From: Clarkia xantiana subsp. parviflora
Taxonomy: Eukaryota; Streptophyta; Magnoliopsida; Myrtales; Onagraceae
Direction: 5' to 3'
Length of the DNA stretch: 64,000 nt
NCBI GenBank assembly: GCA_036873135.1
Contig: JAPTYO010000001.1
Span: forward strand, 310,001-374,000
Part shown: piece after piece, positions 1 to 13,900 of the stretch
Layout of the letters: each line of letters starts with the position of its first letter
Position numbering within the stretch: the stretch's first letter is position 1
Position numbers and translations under genes: made by a program
Notes under the pieces: model-generated
Told to the model about the DNA's origin: nothing
Database searches by the model: none
The model's input: only the letters and a program-made list of their open reading frames with translations

Positions 1-3000
1 TTTGAATATACGGTGATTATGAGACCGAACTAAAAAGGGATAAATACTTTAGTATGATCATATATGTCTAGAATAAATGCGATAGCAATTGATTTCATAC
101 AATTCAGAGATCCAAGAGTTTTAACATATGAATAAACGTTGATTTGAGACTGAACTAAAAAGGGATAAAGACTTTAGTATGATCACGTACGTCTTGTTCA
201 ATGTAATATCAACTGATTTAGTACAATTCAGAGCTCCGAGTGAAAATATATAGATAAATAAAAATTTGGTAAATCCCCATAGGCGGTAATACACTTTGAA
301 TAAACGGTGATTCTGAGACCGAACTAAAAAGGGATAAGTACTTTAGTATGATCGTATATTTCTAGAATAAATGCGATACCAACTGATTTCATCCAATTCA
401 GAGATCCAAGAGTATTACCCTATTAATAAACGTTGATTTGGAGACAGAAATAAAAAGGGATAAAGACTTTACTATGATCACGTACGTCTTGAATCAATGC
501 AATAGCAACTGATTTTGTCCAATTCAGAGCTCCGAGTGAAGATATATAGATAAATAAAAATTATGTAAATCCCCATAGGCGGTAATACACTTTGAATAAA
601 CGGTGATTCTGAGACCGAACTAAAAAGGGATAAATACTTTATTATGATCATATATTTCTAGAATAAATGCGATAGCAACTGATTTCATCCAATTCAGAGA
701 TCCAAGAGTATTACCCTATTAATAAACGTTGATTCAGAGACTGAAATAAAAAGGGATAAAGACTTTACAATGATCACGTACGACTTGAATCAATACAATA
801 GCAACTGATTTTTTCCAATTCAGACCTCCGAGTGAAGATATGTAGATAAATAAAAATTTGGTAAATCTCCATAGACGGTAATACACTTTGAATAAACGGT
901 GATTCTGAGACCGAACTAAAAAGGGATAAAAACTTTATTATGATCATATATTTCTAGAATAAATGCGATAGCAACTGATTTCATCCAATTCAGAGATCCA
1001 AGAGTATTACCCTATTAATAAACGTTGATTCAGAGACTAAAATAAAAAGGGATAAAGACTTTACAATGATCACGTACGACTTGAATCAATATAATAGCAA
1101 CTGATTTTGTCCAATTCAGAGCTCCGAGTGAAGATATATAGATGAATAAAATTTGGTAAATCTCCATAGACGGTAATTCCTTTGAATATACGGTGATTAT
1201 GAGACCGAACTAAAAAGGGATAATACTTTAGTATGATCATATATGTCTAGAATAAATGCGATAGCAATTGATTTCATACAATTCAGAGATCCAAGAGTTT
1301 TAACATGGATAAACGTTGATTTGAGACTGAACTAAAAAGGGATAAAGACTTTAGTATGATCACGTACGTCTTGTTCAATGTAATATCAACTGATTTAGTA
1401 CAATTCAGAGCTCCGAGTGAAAATATATAGATAAATAAAAATTTGGTAAATCCCCATAGGCGGTAATACACTTTGAATAAACGGTGATTCTGAGACCGAA
1501 CTAAAAAGGGATAAGTACTTTAGTATGATCGTATATTTCTAGAATAAATGCGATAGCAAGTGATTTCATCCAATTCAGAGATCCAAGAGTATTACCCTAT
1601 TAATAAACGTTGATATAGAGACAGAAATAAAAAGGGATAAAGACTTTACTATGATCACGTACGTCTTGAATCAATGCAATAGCAACTGATTTTGTCCAAT
1701 TCAGAGCTCCGAGTGAAGATATATAGATAAATAAAAATTATGTAAATCCCCATAGACGGTAATACACTTTGAATAAACGGTGATTCTGAGACCGAACTAA
1801 AAAGGGATAAATACTTTATTATGATCATATATTTCTAGAATAAATGCGATAGCAACTGATTTCATCCAATTCAGAGATCCAAGAGTATTACCCTATTAAT
1901 AAACGTTGATTCAGAGACTGAAATAAAAAGGGATAAAGACTTTACAATGATCACGTACGACTTGAATCAATACAATAGCAACTGATTTTTTCCAATTCAG
2001 ACCTCCGAGTGAAGATATGTAGATAAATAAAAATTTGGTAAATCTCCATAGACGGTAGAACCTTTGAATATACGGTGATTACGAGACCGAACTAAAAAGG
2101 GATAAATACTTTAGTATGATCATATATGTCTAGAATAAATGCGATATCAATTGATTTCATAGAATTCAGAGATCCAAGAGTTTTAACATATAAATAAACG
2201 TTGATTTGAGACTGAACTAAAAAGGGATAAAGACTTTAGTATGATCACGTACGTCTTGTTCAATGCAATATCAACTGATTTAGTACAATTCAGAGCTCCG
2301 AGTGAAAATATATAGACAAATAAAAATTTGGTAAATCCCCATAGGCGGTAATACACTTTGAATAAACGGTGATTCTGAGACCGAACTAAAAAGGGATAAG
2401 TACTTTAGTATGATCGTATATTTCTAGAATAAATGCGATAGCAATTGATTTCATCTAGTTCAGAGATCCAAGAGTATTACCCTATTAATAAACGTTGATT
2501 TAGAGACATAAGAAAAAGGGATAAAGACTTTACTATGATCACGTACGTCTTGAATCAATGCAATAGCAACTGATTTTGTCCAATTCAGAGCTCCGAGTGA
2601 AGATATATAAATAAATAAAAATTTGGTAAATCCCCATAAGCGGTAATACACTTTGAATAAACGGTGATTCTGAGACCGAACTAAAAAGGGATAAATACTT
2701 TCTTATGATCATATATTTCTAGAATAAATGCGATAGCAACTGATTTCATCCAATTCAGAGATCCAAGAGTATTACCCTATTAATAAACGTTGATTCAGAG
2801 ACTGAAATAAAAAGGGATAAAGACTTTACAATGATCACGTACGACTTGAATCAATACAATAGCAACTGATTTTGTCCAATTCAGAGCTCCGAGTGAAGAT
2901 ATATAGATGAATAAAAATTTGGAAATCTCCATAGACGGTAGTTCCTTTGAATATACGGTGATTATGAGACCGAACTAAAAAGAGATAAATACTTTAGTAT

Positions 3001-6000
3001 GATCATATATGTCTAGAATAAATGCGATAGCAATTGATTTCATACAATTCAGAGATCCAAGAGTTTTAACATATGGATAAACGTTGATTTGAGACTGAAC
3101 TAAAAAGGGATAAAGACTTTAGTATGATCACGTACGTCTTGTCAATGTAATATCAACTGATTTAGTACAATTAGGAGCTCCGAGTGAAAATATATAGATA
3201 AATAAAAATTTGGTAAATCCCCATAGGCGGTAATACACTTTGAATAAACGGTGATTCTGAGACCGAACTAAAAAGGGATAAGTACTTTAGTATGATCGTA
3301 TATTTCTAGAATAAATGCGATACCAACTGATTTCATCCAATTCAGAGATCCAAGAGTATTACCCTATTAATAAACGTTGATTTAGAGACAGAAATAAAAA
3401 GGGATAAAGACTTTACTATGATCACGTACGTCTTGAATCAATGCAATAGCAACTGATTTTGTCCAATTCAGAGCTCCGAGTGAAAATATATAGATAAATA
3501 AAAATTTGGTAAATCCCCATAGGCGGTAATACACTTTGAATAAACGGTGATTCTGAGACCGAACTAAAAAGGGATAAGTACTTTAGTATGATCGTATATT
3601 TCTAGAATAAATGCGATAGCAATTGATTTCATCCAATTCAGAGATCCAAGAGTATTACCCTATTAATAAACGTTGATTTAGAGACATAAATAAAAAGGGA
3701 TAAAGACTTTACTATGATCACGTACGTCTTGAATCAATGCAATAGCAACTGATTTTGTCCAATTCAGACCTCCGAGTGAAGATATATAGATAAATAAAAA
3801 TTTGGTAAATCCCCATAAGCGGTAATACACTTTGAATAAACGGTGATTCTGAGACCGAACTAAAAAGGGATAATTACTTTAGTATGATCATATATTTCTA
3901 GAATAAATGCGATAACAACTGATTTCATCCAATTCAGAGATCCAAGAGTATTACCCTATTAATAAACGTTGATTCAGAGACTGAAATAAAAAGGGATAAA
4001 GACTTTACAATGATCACGTACGACTTGAATCAATACAATAGCAACTGATTTTGTCCAATTCAGAGCTCCGAGTGAAGATATATAGATGAATAAAAATTTG
4101 GTAAATCTCCATAGACGGTAGTTCCTTTGAATATACGGTGATTATGAGACCGAACTAAAAAGGGATAAATACTTTAGTATGATCATATATGTCTAGAATA
4201 AATGCGATAGCAATTGATTTCATACAATTCAGAGATCCAAGAGTTTTAACATATGGATAAACGTTGATTTGAGACTGAACTAAAAAGGGATAAAGACTTT
4301 AGTATGATCACGTACGTCTTGTTCAATGTAATATCAACTGATTTAGTACAATTCAGATCTCCGAGTGAAAATATATAGATAAATAAAAATTTGGTAAATC
4401 CCCATAGGCGGTAATACACTTTGAATAAACGGTGATTCTGAGACCGAACTAAAAAGGGATAAGTACTTTAGTATGATCGTATATTTTTAGAATAAATGCG
4501 ATACCAACTGATTTCATCCAATTCAGAGATCCAAGAGTATTACCCTATTAATAAACGTTGATTTAGAGACAGAAATAAAAAGGGATAAAGACTTTACAAT
4601 GATCACGTACGACTTGAATCAATGCAATAGCAACTGATTTTGTCCAATTCAGAGCTCCGAGTGAAGATATATAGATAAATAAAAATTTGTAAATCCCCAT
4701 AGGCGGTAATACACTTTGAATAAACGGTGATTCTGAGACCGAACTAAAAAGGGATAAATACTTTATTATGATCATATATTTCTAGAATAAATGCGATAGC
4801 AACTGATTTCATCCAATTCAGAGATCCAAGAGTATTACCCTATTAATAAACGTTGATTCAGAGACTGAAATAAAAAGGGATAAAGACTTTACAATGATCA
4901 CGTACGACTTGAATCAATACAATAGCAACTGATTTTTTCCAATTCAGACCTCCGAGTGAAGATATGTAGATAAATAAAAATTTGGTAATCTCCATAGACG
5001 GTAGTACCTTTGAATATACGGTGATTACGAGACCGAACTAAAAAGGGATAAATACTTTAGTATGATCATATATGTCTAGAATAAATGCGATAGCAATTGA
5101 TTTCATACAATTCAGAGATCCAAGAGTTTTAACATATAAATAAACGTTGATTTGAGACTGAACTAAAAAGGGATAAAGACTTTAGTATGATCACGTACGT
5201 CTTGTTCAATGCAATATCAACTGATTTAGTACAATTCAGAGCTCCGAGTGAAAATATATAGATAAATAAAAATTTGGTAAATCCCCATAGGCGGTAATAC
5301 ACTTTGAATAAACGGTGATTCTGAGACCGAACTAAAAAGGGATAAGTACTTTAGTATGATCGTATATTTCTAGAATAAATGCGATAGCAATTGATTTCAT
5401 CCAATTCAGAGATCCAAGAGTATTACCCTATTAATAAACGTTGATTTAGAGACTGAAATAAAAAGGGATAAAGACTTTACTATGATCACGTACGACTTGA
5501 ATCAATACAATAGCAACTGATTTTGTCCAATTCAGACCTCTGAGTGAAGATATATAGATAAATAAAAATTTGGTAAATCCCCATAGGCGGTAATACACTT
5601 TGAATAAACGGTGATTCTGAGACCGAACTAAAAGGGATAAATACTTTATTATGATCATATATTTCTAGAATAAATGCGATAGCAACTGATTTCATCAAAT
5701 TCAGAGATCCAAGAGTATTACCCTATTAATAAACGTTGATTCAGAGACTGAAATAAAAAGGGATAAAGACTTTACAATGATCACGTACGACTTGAATCAA
5801 TACAATAGCAACTGATTTTGTCCAATTCAGAGCTCCGAGTGAAGATATATAGATGAATAAAAATTTGGTAAATCTCCATAGACGGTAGTACCTTTGAATA
5901 TACGGTGATTATGAGACCGAACTAAAAAGGGATAAATACTTTAGTATGATCATATATGTCTAGAATAAATGCGATAGCAATTGATTTCATACAATTCAGA

Positions 6001-7955
6001 GATCCAAGAGTTTTAAAATATGGAATAAACGTTGATTTGAGACTGAACTAAAAAGGGATAAAGACTTTAGTATGATCACGTACGTCTTGTTCAATGTAAT
6101 ATCAACTGATTTAGTACAATTCAGAGCTCCGAGTGAAAATATATAGATAAATAAAAATTTGGTAAATCCCCATAGGCGGTAATACACTTTGAATAAACGG
6201 TGATTCTGAGACCGAACTAAAAAGGGATAAATACTTTATTATGATCATATATTTCTAGAATAAATGCGATAACAACTGATTTCATCCAATTCAGAGATCC
6301 AAGAGTATTACCCTATTAATAAACGTTGATTCAGAGACTGAAATAAAAAGGGATAAAGACTTTACAATGATCACGTACGACTTGAATCAATACAATAGCA
6401 ACTGATTTTGTCCAATTCAGAGCTCCGAGTGAAGATATATAGATAAATAAAAATTTGGTAAATCCCCATAGGCGGTAATACACTTTGAATAAACGGTGAT
6501 TCTGAGACCGAACTAAAAAGGGATAAATACTTTATTATGATCATATATTTCTAGAATAAATGCGATAGCAACTGATTTCATCCAATTCAGAGATCCAAGA
6601 GTATTACCCTATTAATAAACGTTGATTCAGAGACTGAAATAAAAAGGGATAAAGACTTTACAATGATCACGTACGACTTGAATCAATACAATAGCAACTG
6701 ATTTTGTCCAATTCAGACCTCCGAGTGAAGATATATAGATAAATAAAAATTTGGTAAATCCCCATAGGCGGTAATACACTTTGAATAAACGGTGATTCAG
6801 AGACCGAACTAAAAAGGGATAAATACTTTATTATGATCGTATATCTAGAATAAATGCGATAACAACTGATTTCATCCAATTCAGAGATCCAAGAGTATTA
6901 CCCTATTAATAAACGTTGATTCAGAGACTGAAATAAAAAGGGATAAAGACTATACAATGATCACGTACGACTTGAATCAATACAATAGCAACTGATTTTG
7001 TCCAATTCAGACCTCCGAGTGAAGATATATAGATAAATAAAAATTTGGTAAATCCCCATAGGCGGTAATACACTTTGAATAAACGGTGATTCTGAGACCG
7101 AACTAAAAAGGGATAAATACTTTATTATGATCATATATTTCTAGAATAAATGCGATAGCAACTGATTTCATCCAATTCAGAGATCCAAGAGTATTACCCT
7201 ATTAATAAACGTTGATTCAGAGACTGAAATAAAAAGGGATAAAGACTTTACAATGATCACGTACGTCTTGAATCAATACAATAGCAACTGATTTTGTCCA
7301 ATTCAGAGCTCCGAGTGAAGATATATAAATAAATAAAAATTTGGTAAATCCCCATAGGCGGTAATACACTTTGAATAAACGGTGATTCTGAGACCGAACT
7401 AAAAAGGGATAAATACTTTAGTATGATCATATATTTCTAGAATAAATGCGATAGCAACTGATTTCATCCAATTCAGAGATCCAAGAGTATTACCCTATTA
7501 ATAAACGTTGATTCAGAGACAGAAATAAAAAGGGATAAAGACTTTACTATGATCACGTACGTCTTGAATCAATGCAATAGCAACTGATTTTGTCCAATTC
7601 AGAGCTCCGAGTGAAGATATATAGATAAATAAAAATTTGTAAATCCCCATAGGCGGTAATACACTTTGAATAAACGGTGATTCTGAGACCGAACTAAAAA
7701 GGGATAAAACTTTATTATGATCATATATTTCTAGAATAAATGCGATAGCAACTGATTTCATCCAATTCAGAGATCCAAGAGTATTACCCTATTAATAAAC
7801 GTTGATTCAGAGACTAAATAAAAAGGGATAAAGACTTTACAATGATCACGTACGACTTGAATCAATAAATAGCAACTGATTTTGTCCAATTCAGAGCTCC
7901 GAGTGAAGATATATAGATGAATAAAATTTGGTAAATCTCCATAGACGGTAATTCC
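1..7955. repeat. Block 1, irregular HOR segment
   Basis: M1 units start at 1, 1181, 2063, 2946, 4126, 5009, 5893 and 7956. The gaps of 1180, 882, 883, 1180, 883, 884 and 2063 bp equal 4, 3, 3, 4, 3, 3 and 7 basic units. The trimer is thus expanded by extra M2 or M3 units at several places. From 5893 to 7956 most of the added units are M3-like. Confidence 0.85.
295..590 (+). repeat. Representative satellite unit: A half plus B half
   Basis: One unit shown for reference. The A half is about 298-423 (126 bp) and the B half about 424-593 (169 bp). Both open with AATAAACG, contain AACTAAAAAGGGATAA followed by ACTTTA and TATGATC, and reach CAATTCAGAG. They are therefore diverged copies of one ancestral half-unit with a shared core of about 115 bp. 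A ends with a short tail (ATTACCCTATT). B has a longer tail with GATAAATAAAAATT, CCCCATAGGCGGTAATACAC and the next unit start. Today's period is the sum of the two halves. Confidence 0.9.
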
Positions 7956-10900
7956 TTTGAATATACGGTGATTATGAGACCGAACTAAAAAGGGATAAAT
8001 ACTTTAGTATGATCATATATGTCTAGAATAAATGCGATAGCAATTGATTTCATACAATTCAGAGATCCAAGAGTTTTAACATGGATAAACGTTGATTTGA
8101 GACTGAACTAAAAAGGGATAAAGACTTTAGTATGATCACGTACGTCTTGTTCAATGTAATATCAACTGTTTAGTACAATTCAGAGCTCCGAGTGAAAATA
8201 TATAGATAAATAAAAATTAGGTAAATCCCCATAGGCGGTAATACACTTTGAATAAACGGTGATTCTGAGACCGAACTAAAAAGGGATAAGTACTTTAGTA
8301 TGATCGTATATTTCTAGAATAAATGCGATACCAACTGATTTCATCCAATTCAGAGATCCAAGAGTATTACCCTATTAATAAACGTTGATTTAGAGACAGA
8401 AATAAAAAGGGATAAAGACTTTACTATGATCACGTACGTCTTGAATCAATGCAATAGCAACTGATTTTGTCCAATTCAGAGCTCCGAGTGAAGATATATA
8501 GATAAATAAAAATTATGTAAATCCCCATAGGCGGTAATACACTTTGAATAAACGGTGATTCTGAGACCGAACTAAAAAGGGATAAATACTTTATTATGAT
8601 CATATATTTCTAGAATAAATGCGATAGCAACTGATTTCATCCAATTCAGAGATCCAAGAGTATTACCCTATTAATAAACGTTGATTCAGAGACTGAAATA
8701 AAAAGGGATAAAGACTTTACAATGATCACGTACGACTTGAATCAATACAATAGCAACTGATTTTTTCCAATTCAGACCTCCGAGTGTAGATATGTAGATA
8801 AATAAAAATTTGGTTAATCTCCATAGACGGTAGTACCTTTGAATATACGGTGATTACGAGACCGAACTAAAAAGGGATAAATACTTTAGTATGATCATAT
8901 ATGTCTAGAATAAATGCGATATCAATTGATTTCATAGAATTCAGAGATCCAAGAGTTTTAACATATAAATAAACGTTGATTTGAGACTGAACTAAAAAGG
9001 GATAAAGACTTTAGTATGATCACGTACGTCTTGTTCAATGCAATATCAACTGATTTAGTACAATTCAGAGCTCCGAGTGAAAATCTATAGACAAATAAAA
9101 ATTTGGTAAATCCCCATAGGCGGTAATACACTTTGAATAAACGGTGATTCTGAGACCGAACTAAAAAGGGATAAGTACTTTAGTATGATCGTATATTTCT
9201 AGAATAAATGCGATAGCAATTGATTTCATCTAGTTCAGAGATCCAAGAGTATTACCCTATTAATAAACGTTGATTTAGAGACATAAAGAAAAAGGGATAA
9301 AGACTTTACTATGATCACGTACGTCTTGAATCAATGCAATAGCAACTGATTTTGTCCAATTCAGAGCTCCGAGTGAAGATATATAAATAAATAAAAATTT
9401 GGTAAATCCCCATAAGCGGTAATACACTTTGAATAAACGGTGATTCTGAGACCGAACTAAAAAGGGATAAATACTTTCTTATGATCATATATTTCTAGAA
9501 TAAATGCGATACCAACTGATTTCATCCAATTCAGAGATCCAAGAGTATTACCCTGTTAATAAACGTTGATTCAGAGACTGAAATAAAAAGGGATAAAGAC
9601 TTTACAATGATCACGTACGACTTGAATCAATACAATAGCAACTGATTTTGTCCAATTCAGAGCTCCGAGTGAAGATATATAGATGAATAAAAATTTGGAA
9701 ATCTCCATAGACGGTAGTTCCTTTGAATATACGGTGATTATGAGACCGAACTAAAAAGGATAAATACTTTAGTATGATCATATATGTCTAGAATAAATGC
9801 GATAGCAATTGATTTCATACAATTCAGAGATCCAAGAGTTTTAACATATGGATAAACGTTGATTTGAGACTGAACTAAAAAGGGATAAAGACTTTAGTAT
9901 GATCACGTACGTCTTGTCCAATGTAATATCAACTGATTTAGTACAATTAGAGCTCCGAGTGAAAATATATAGATAAATAAAAATTTGGTAAATCCCCATA
10001 GGCGGTAATACACTTTGAATAAACGGTGATTCTGAGACCGAACTAAAAAGGGATAAGTACTTTAGTATGATCGTATATTTCTAGAATAAATGCGATACCA
10101 ACTGATTTCATCCAATTCAGAGATCCAAGAGTATTACCCTATTAATAAACGTTGATTTAGAGACAGAAATAAAAAGGGATAAAGACCTTACTATGATCAC
10201 GTACGTCTTGAATCAATGCAATAGCAACTGATTTTGTCCAATTCAGAGCTCCGAGTGAAGATATATAGATAAATAAAAATTATGTAAATTCCCATAGGCG
10301 GTAATACACTTTGAATAAACGGTGATTCGAAGACCGAACTAAAAAGGGATAAATACTTTATTATGATCATATATTTCTAGAATAAATGCGATAGCAACTG
10401 ATTTCATCCAATTCAGAGATCCAAGAGTATTACCCTATTAATAAACGTTGATTCAGAGACTGAAATAAAAAGGGATAAAGACTTTACAATGATCACGTAC
10501 GACTTGAATCAATACAATAGCAACTGATTTTTTCCAATTCAGACCTCCGTGTGTAGATATGTAGATAAATAAAAATTTGGTTAATCTCCATAGACGGTAG
10601 TACCTTTGAATATACGGTGATTATGAGACCGAACTAAAAAGGGATAAATACTTTAGTATGATCATATATGTCTAGAATAAATGCTATATCAATTGATTTC
10701 ATACAATTCAGAGATCCAAGAGTTTTAACATATAAATAAACGTTGATTTGAGACTGAACTAAATAGGGATAAAGACTTTAGTATGATCACGTACGTCTTG
10801 TTCAATGCAATATCAACTGATTTAGTACAATTCACAGCTCCGAGTGAAAATCTATAGACAAATAAAAATTTGGTAAATCCCCATAGGCGGTAATACACTT

Positions 10901-13900
10901 TGAATAAACGGTGATTCTGAGACCGAACTAAAAAGGGATAAGTACTTTAGTATGATCGTATATTTCTAGAATAAATGCGATAGCAATTGATTTCATCTAG
11001 TTCAGAGATCCAAGAGTATTACCCTATTAATAAACGTTGATTTAGAGACATAAAGAAAAAGGGATAAAGACTTTACTATGATCACGTACGTCTTGAATCA
11101 ATGCAATAGCAACTGATTTTGTCCAATTCAGACCTCCGAGTGAAGATATATAAATAAATAAAAATTTGGTAAATCCCCATAAGCGGTAATACACTTTGAA
11201 TAAACGGTGATTCTGAGACCGAACTAAAAAGAGATAATTACTTTCTTATGATCATATATTTCTAGAATAAATGCGATAACAACTGATTTCATCCAATTCA
11301 GAGATCCAAGATATTACCCTATTAATAAACGTTGATTCAGAGACTGAAATAAAAAGGGATAAAGACTTTACAATGATCACGTACGACTTGAATCAATACA
11401 ATAGCAACTGATTTTGTCCAATTCAGAGCTCCGAGTGAAGATATATAGATGAATAAAAATTTGGTAAATCTCCATAGACGGTAGTTCCTTTGAATATACG
11501 GTGATTATGAGACCGAACTAAAAAGGGATAAATACTTTAGTATGATCATATATGTCTAGAATAAATGCGATAGCAATTGATTTCATACAATTCAGATATC
11601 CAAGAGTTTTAACATATGGATAAACGTTGATTTAAGACTGAACTAAAAAGGGATAAAGACTTTAGTATGATCACGTACGTCTTGTTCAATGTAATATCAA
11701 CTGATTTAGTACAATTCAGATCTCCGAGTGAAAATATATAGATAAATAAAAATTTGGTAAATCCCCATAGGTGGTAATACACTTTGAATAAACGGTGATT
11801 CTGAGACCGAACTAAAAAGGGATAAGTACTTTAGTATGATCGTATATTTTTAGAATAAATGCGATACCAACTGATTTCATCCAATTCAGAGATCCAAGAG
11901 TATTACCCTATTAATAAACGTTGATTTAGAGACAGAAATAAAAAGGGATAAAGACTTTACTATGATCACGTACGTCTTGAATCAATGCAATAACAACTGA
12001 TTTTGTCCAATTCAGAGCTCCGAGTGAAGATATATAGATAAATAAAAATTATGTAAATCCCCATAGGCGGTAATACACTTTGAATAAACGGTGATTCTGA
12101 GACCGAACTAAAAAGGGATAAATACTTTATTATGATCATATATTTCTAGAATAAATGCGATAGCAACTGATTTCATCCAATTCAGAGATCCAAGAGTATT
12201 ACCCTATTAATAAACGTTGATTCAGAGACTGAAATAAAAAGGGATAAACACTTTACAATGATCACGTACGACTTGAATCAATACAATAGCAACTGATTTT
12301 TTCCAATTCAGACCTCCGTGTGTAGATATGTAGATAAATAAAAATTTGGTTAATCTCCATAGACGGTAGTACCTTTGAATATACGGTGATTATGAGACCG
12401 AACTAAAAAGGGATAAATACTTTAGTATGATCATATATGTCTAGAATAAATGCTATATCAATTGATTTCATACAATTCAGAGATCCAAGAGTTTTAACAT
12501 ATAAATAAACGTTGATTTGAGACTGAACTAAATAGGGATAAAGACTTTAGTATGATCACGTACGTCTTGTTCAATGCAATATCAACTGATTTAGTACAGT
12601 TCACAGCTCCGAGTGAAAATCTATAGACAAATAAAAATTTGGTAAATCCCCATAGGCGGTAATACACTTTGAATAAACGGTGATTTCTGAGACCGAACTA
12701 AAAAGGGATAAGTACTTTAGTATGATCGTATATTTCTAGAATAAATGCGATAGCAATTGATTTCATCTAGTTCAGAGATCCAAGAGTATTACCCAATTAA
12801 TAAACGTTGATTTAGAGACATAAAGAAAAAGGGATAAAGACTTTACTATGATTACGTACGTCTTGAATCAATGCAATAGCAACTGATTTTGTCCAATTCA
12901 GACCTCCGAGTGAAGATATATAAATAAATAAAAATTTGGTAAATCCCCATAAGCGGTAATACACTTTGAATAAACAGTGATTCTGAGACCGAACTAAAAA
13001 GAGATAATTACTTTCTTATGATCATATATTTCTAGAATAAATGCGATAACAACTGATTTCATCCAATTCAGAGATCCAAGATATTACCCTATTAATAAAC
13101 GTTGATTCAGAGACTGAAATAAAAAGGGATAAAGACTTTACAATGATCACGTACGACTTGAATCAATACAATAGCAACTGATTTTGTCCAATTCAGAGCT
13201 CCGAGTGAAGATATATAGATGAATAAAAATTTGGTAAATCTCCATAGACGGTAGTTCCTTTGAATATACGGTGATTATGAGACCGAACTAAAACGGGATA
13301 AATACTTTAGTATGATCATATATGTCTAGAATAAATGCGATAGCAATTGATTTCATACAATTCAGATATCCAAGAGTTTTAACATATGGATAAACGTTGA
13401 TTTAAGACTGAACTAAAAAGGGATAAAGACTTTAGTATGATCACGTACGTCTTGTTCAATGTAATATCAACTGATTTAGTACAATTCAGATCTCCGAGTG
13501 AAAATATATAGATAAATAAAAATTTGGTAAATCCCCATAGGTGGTAATACACTTTGAATAAACGGTGATTCTGAGACCGAACTAAAAAGGGATAAGTACT
13601 TTAGTATGATCGTATATTTTTAGAATAAATGCGATACCAACTGATTTCATCCAATTCAGAGATCCAAGAGTATTACCCTATTAATAAACGTTGATTTAGA
13701 GACAGAAATAAAAAGGGATAAAGACTTTACTATGATCACGTACGTCTTGAATCAATGCAATAACAACTGATTTTGTCCAATTCAGAGCTCCGAGTGAAGA
13801 TATATAGATAAATAAAATTATGTAAATCCCCATAGGCGGTAATACACTTTGAATAAACGGTGATTCTGAGACCGAACTAAAAAGGGATAAATACTTTATT

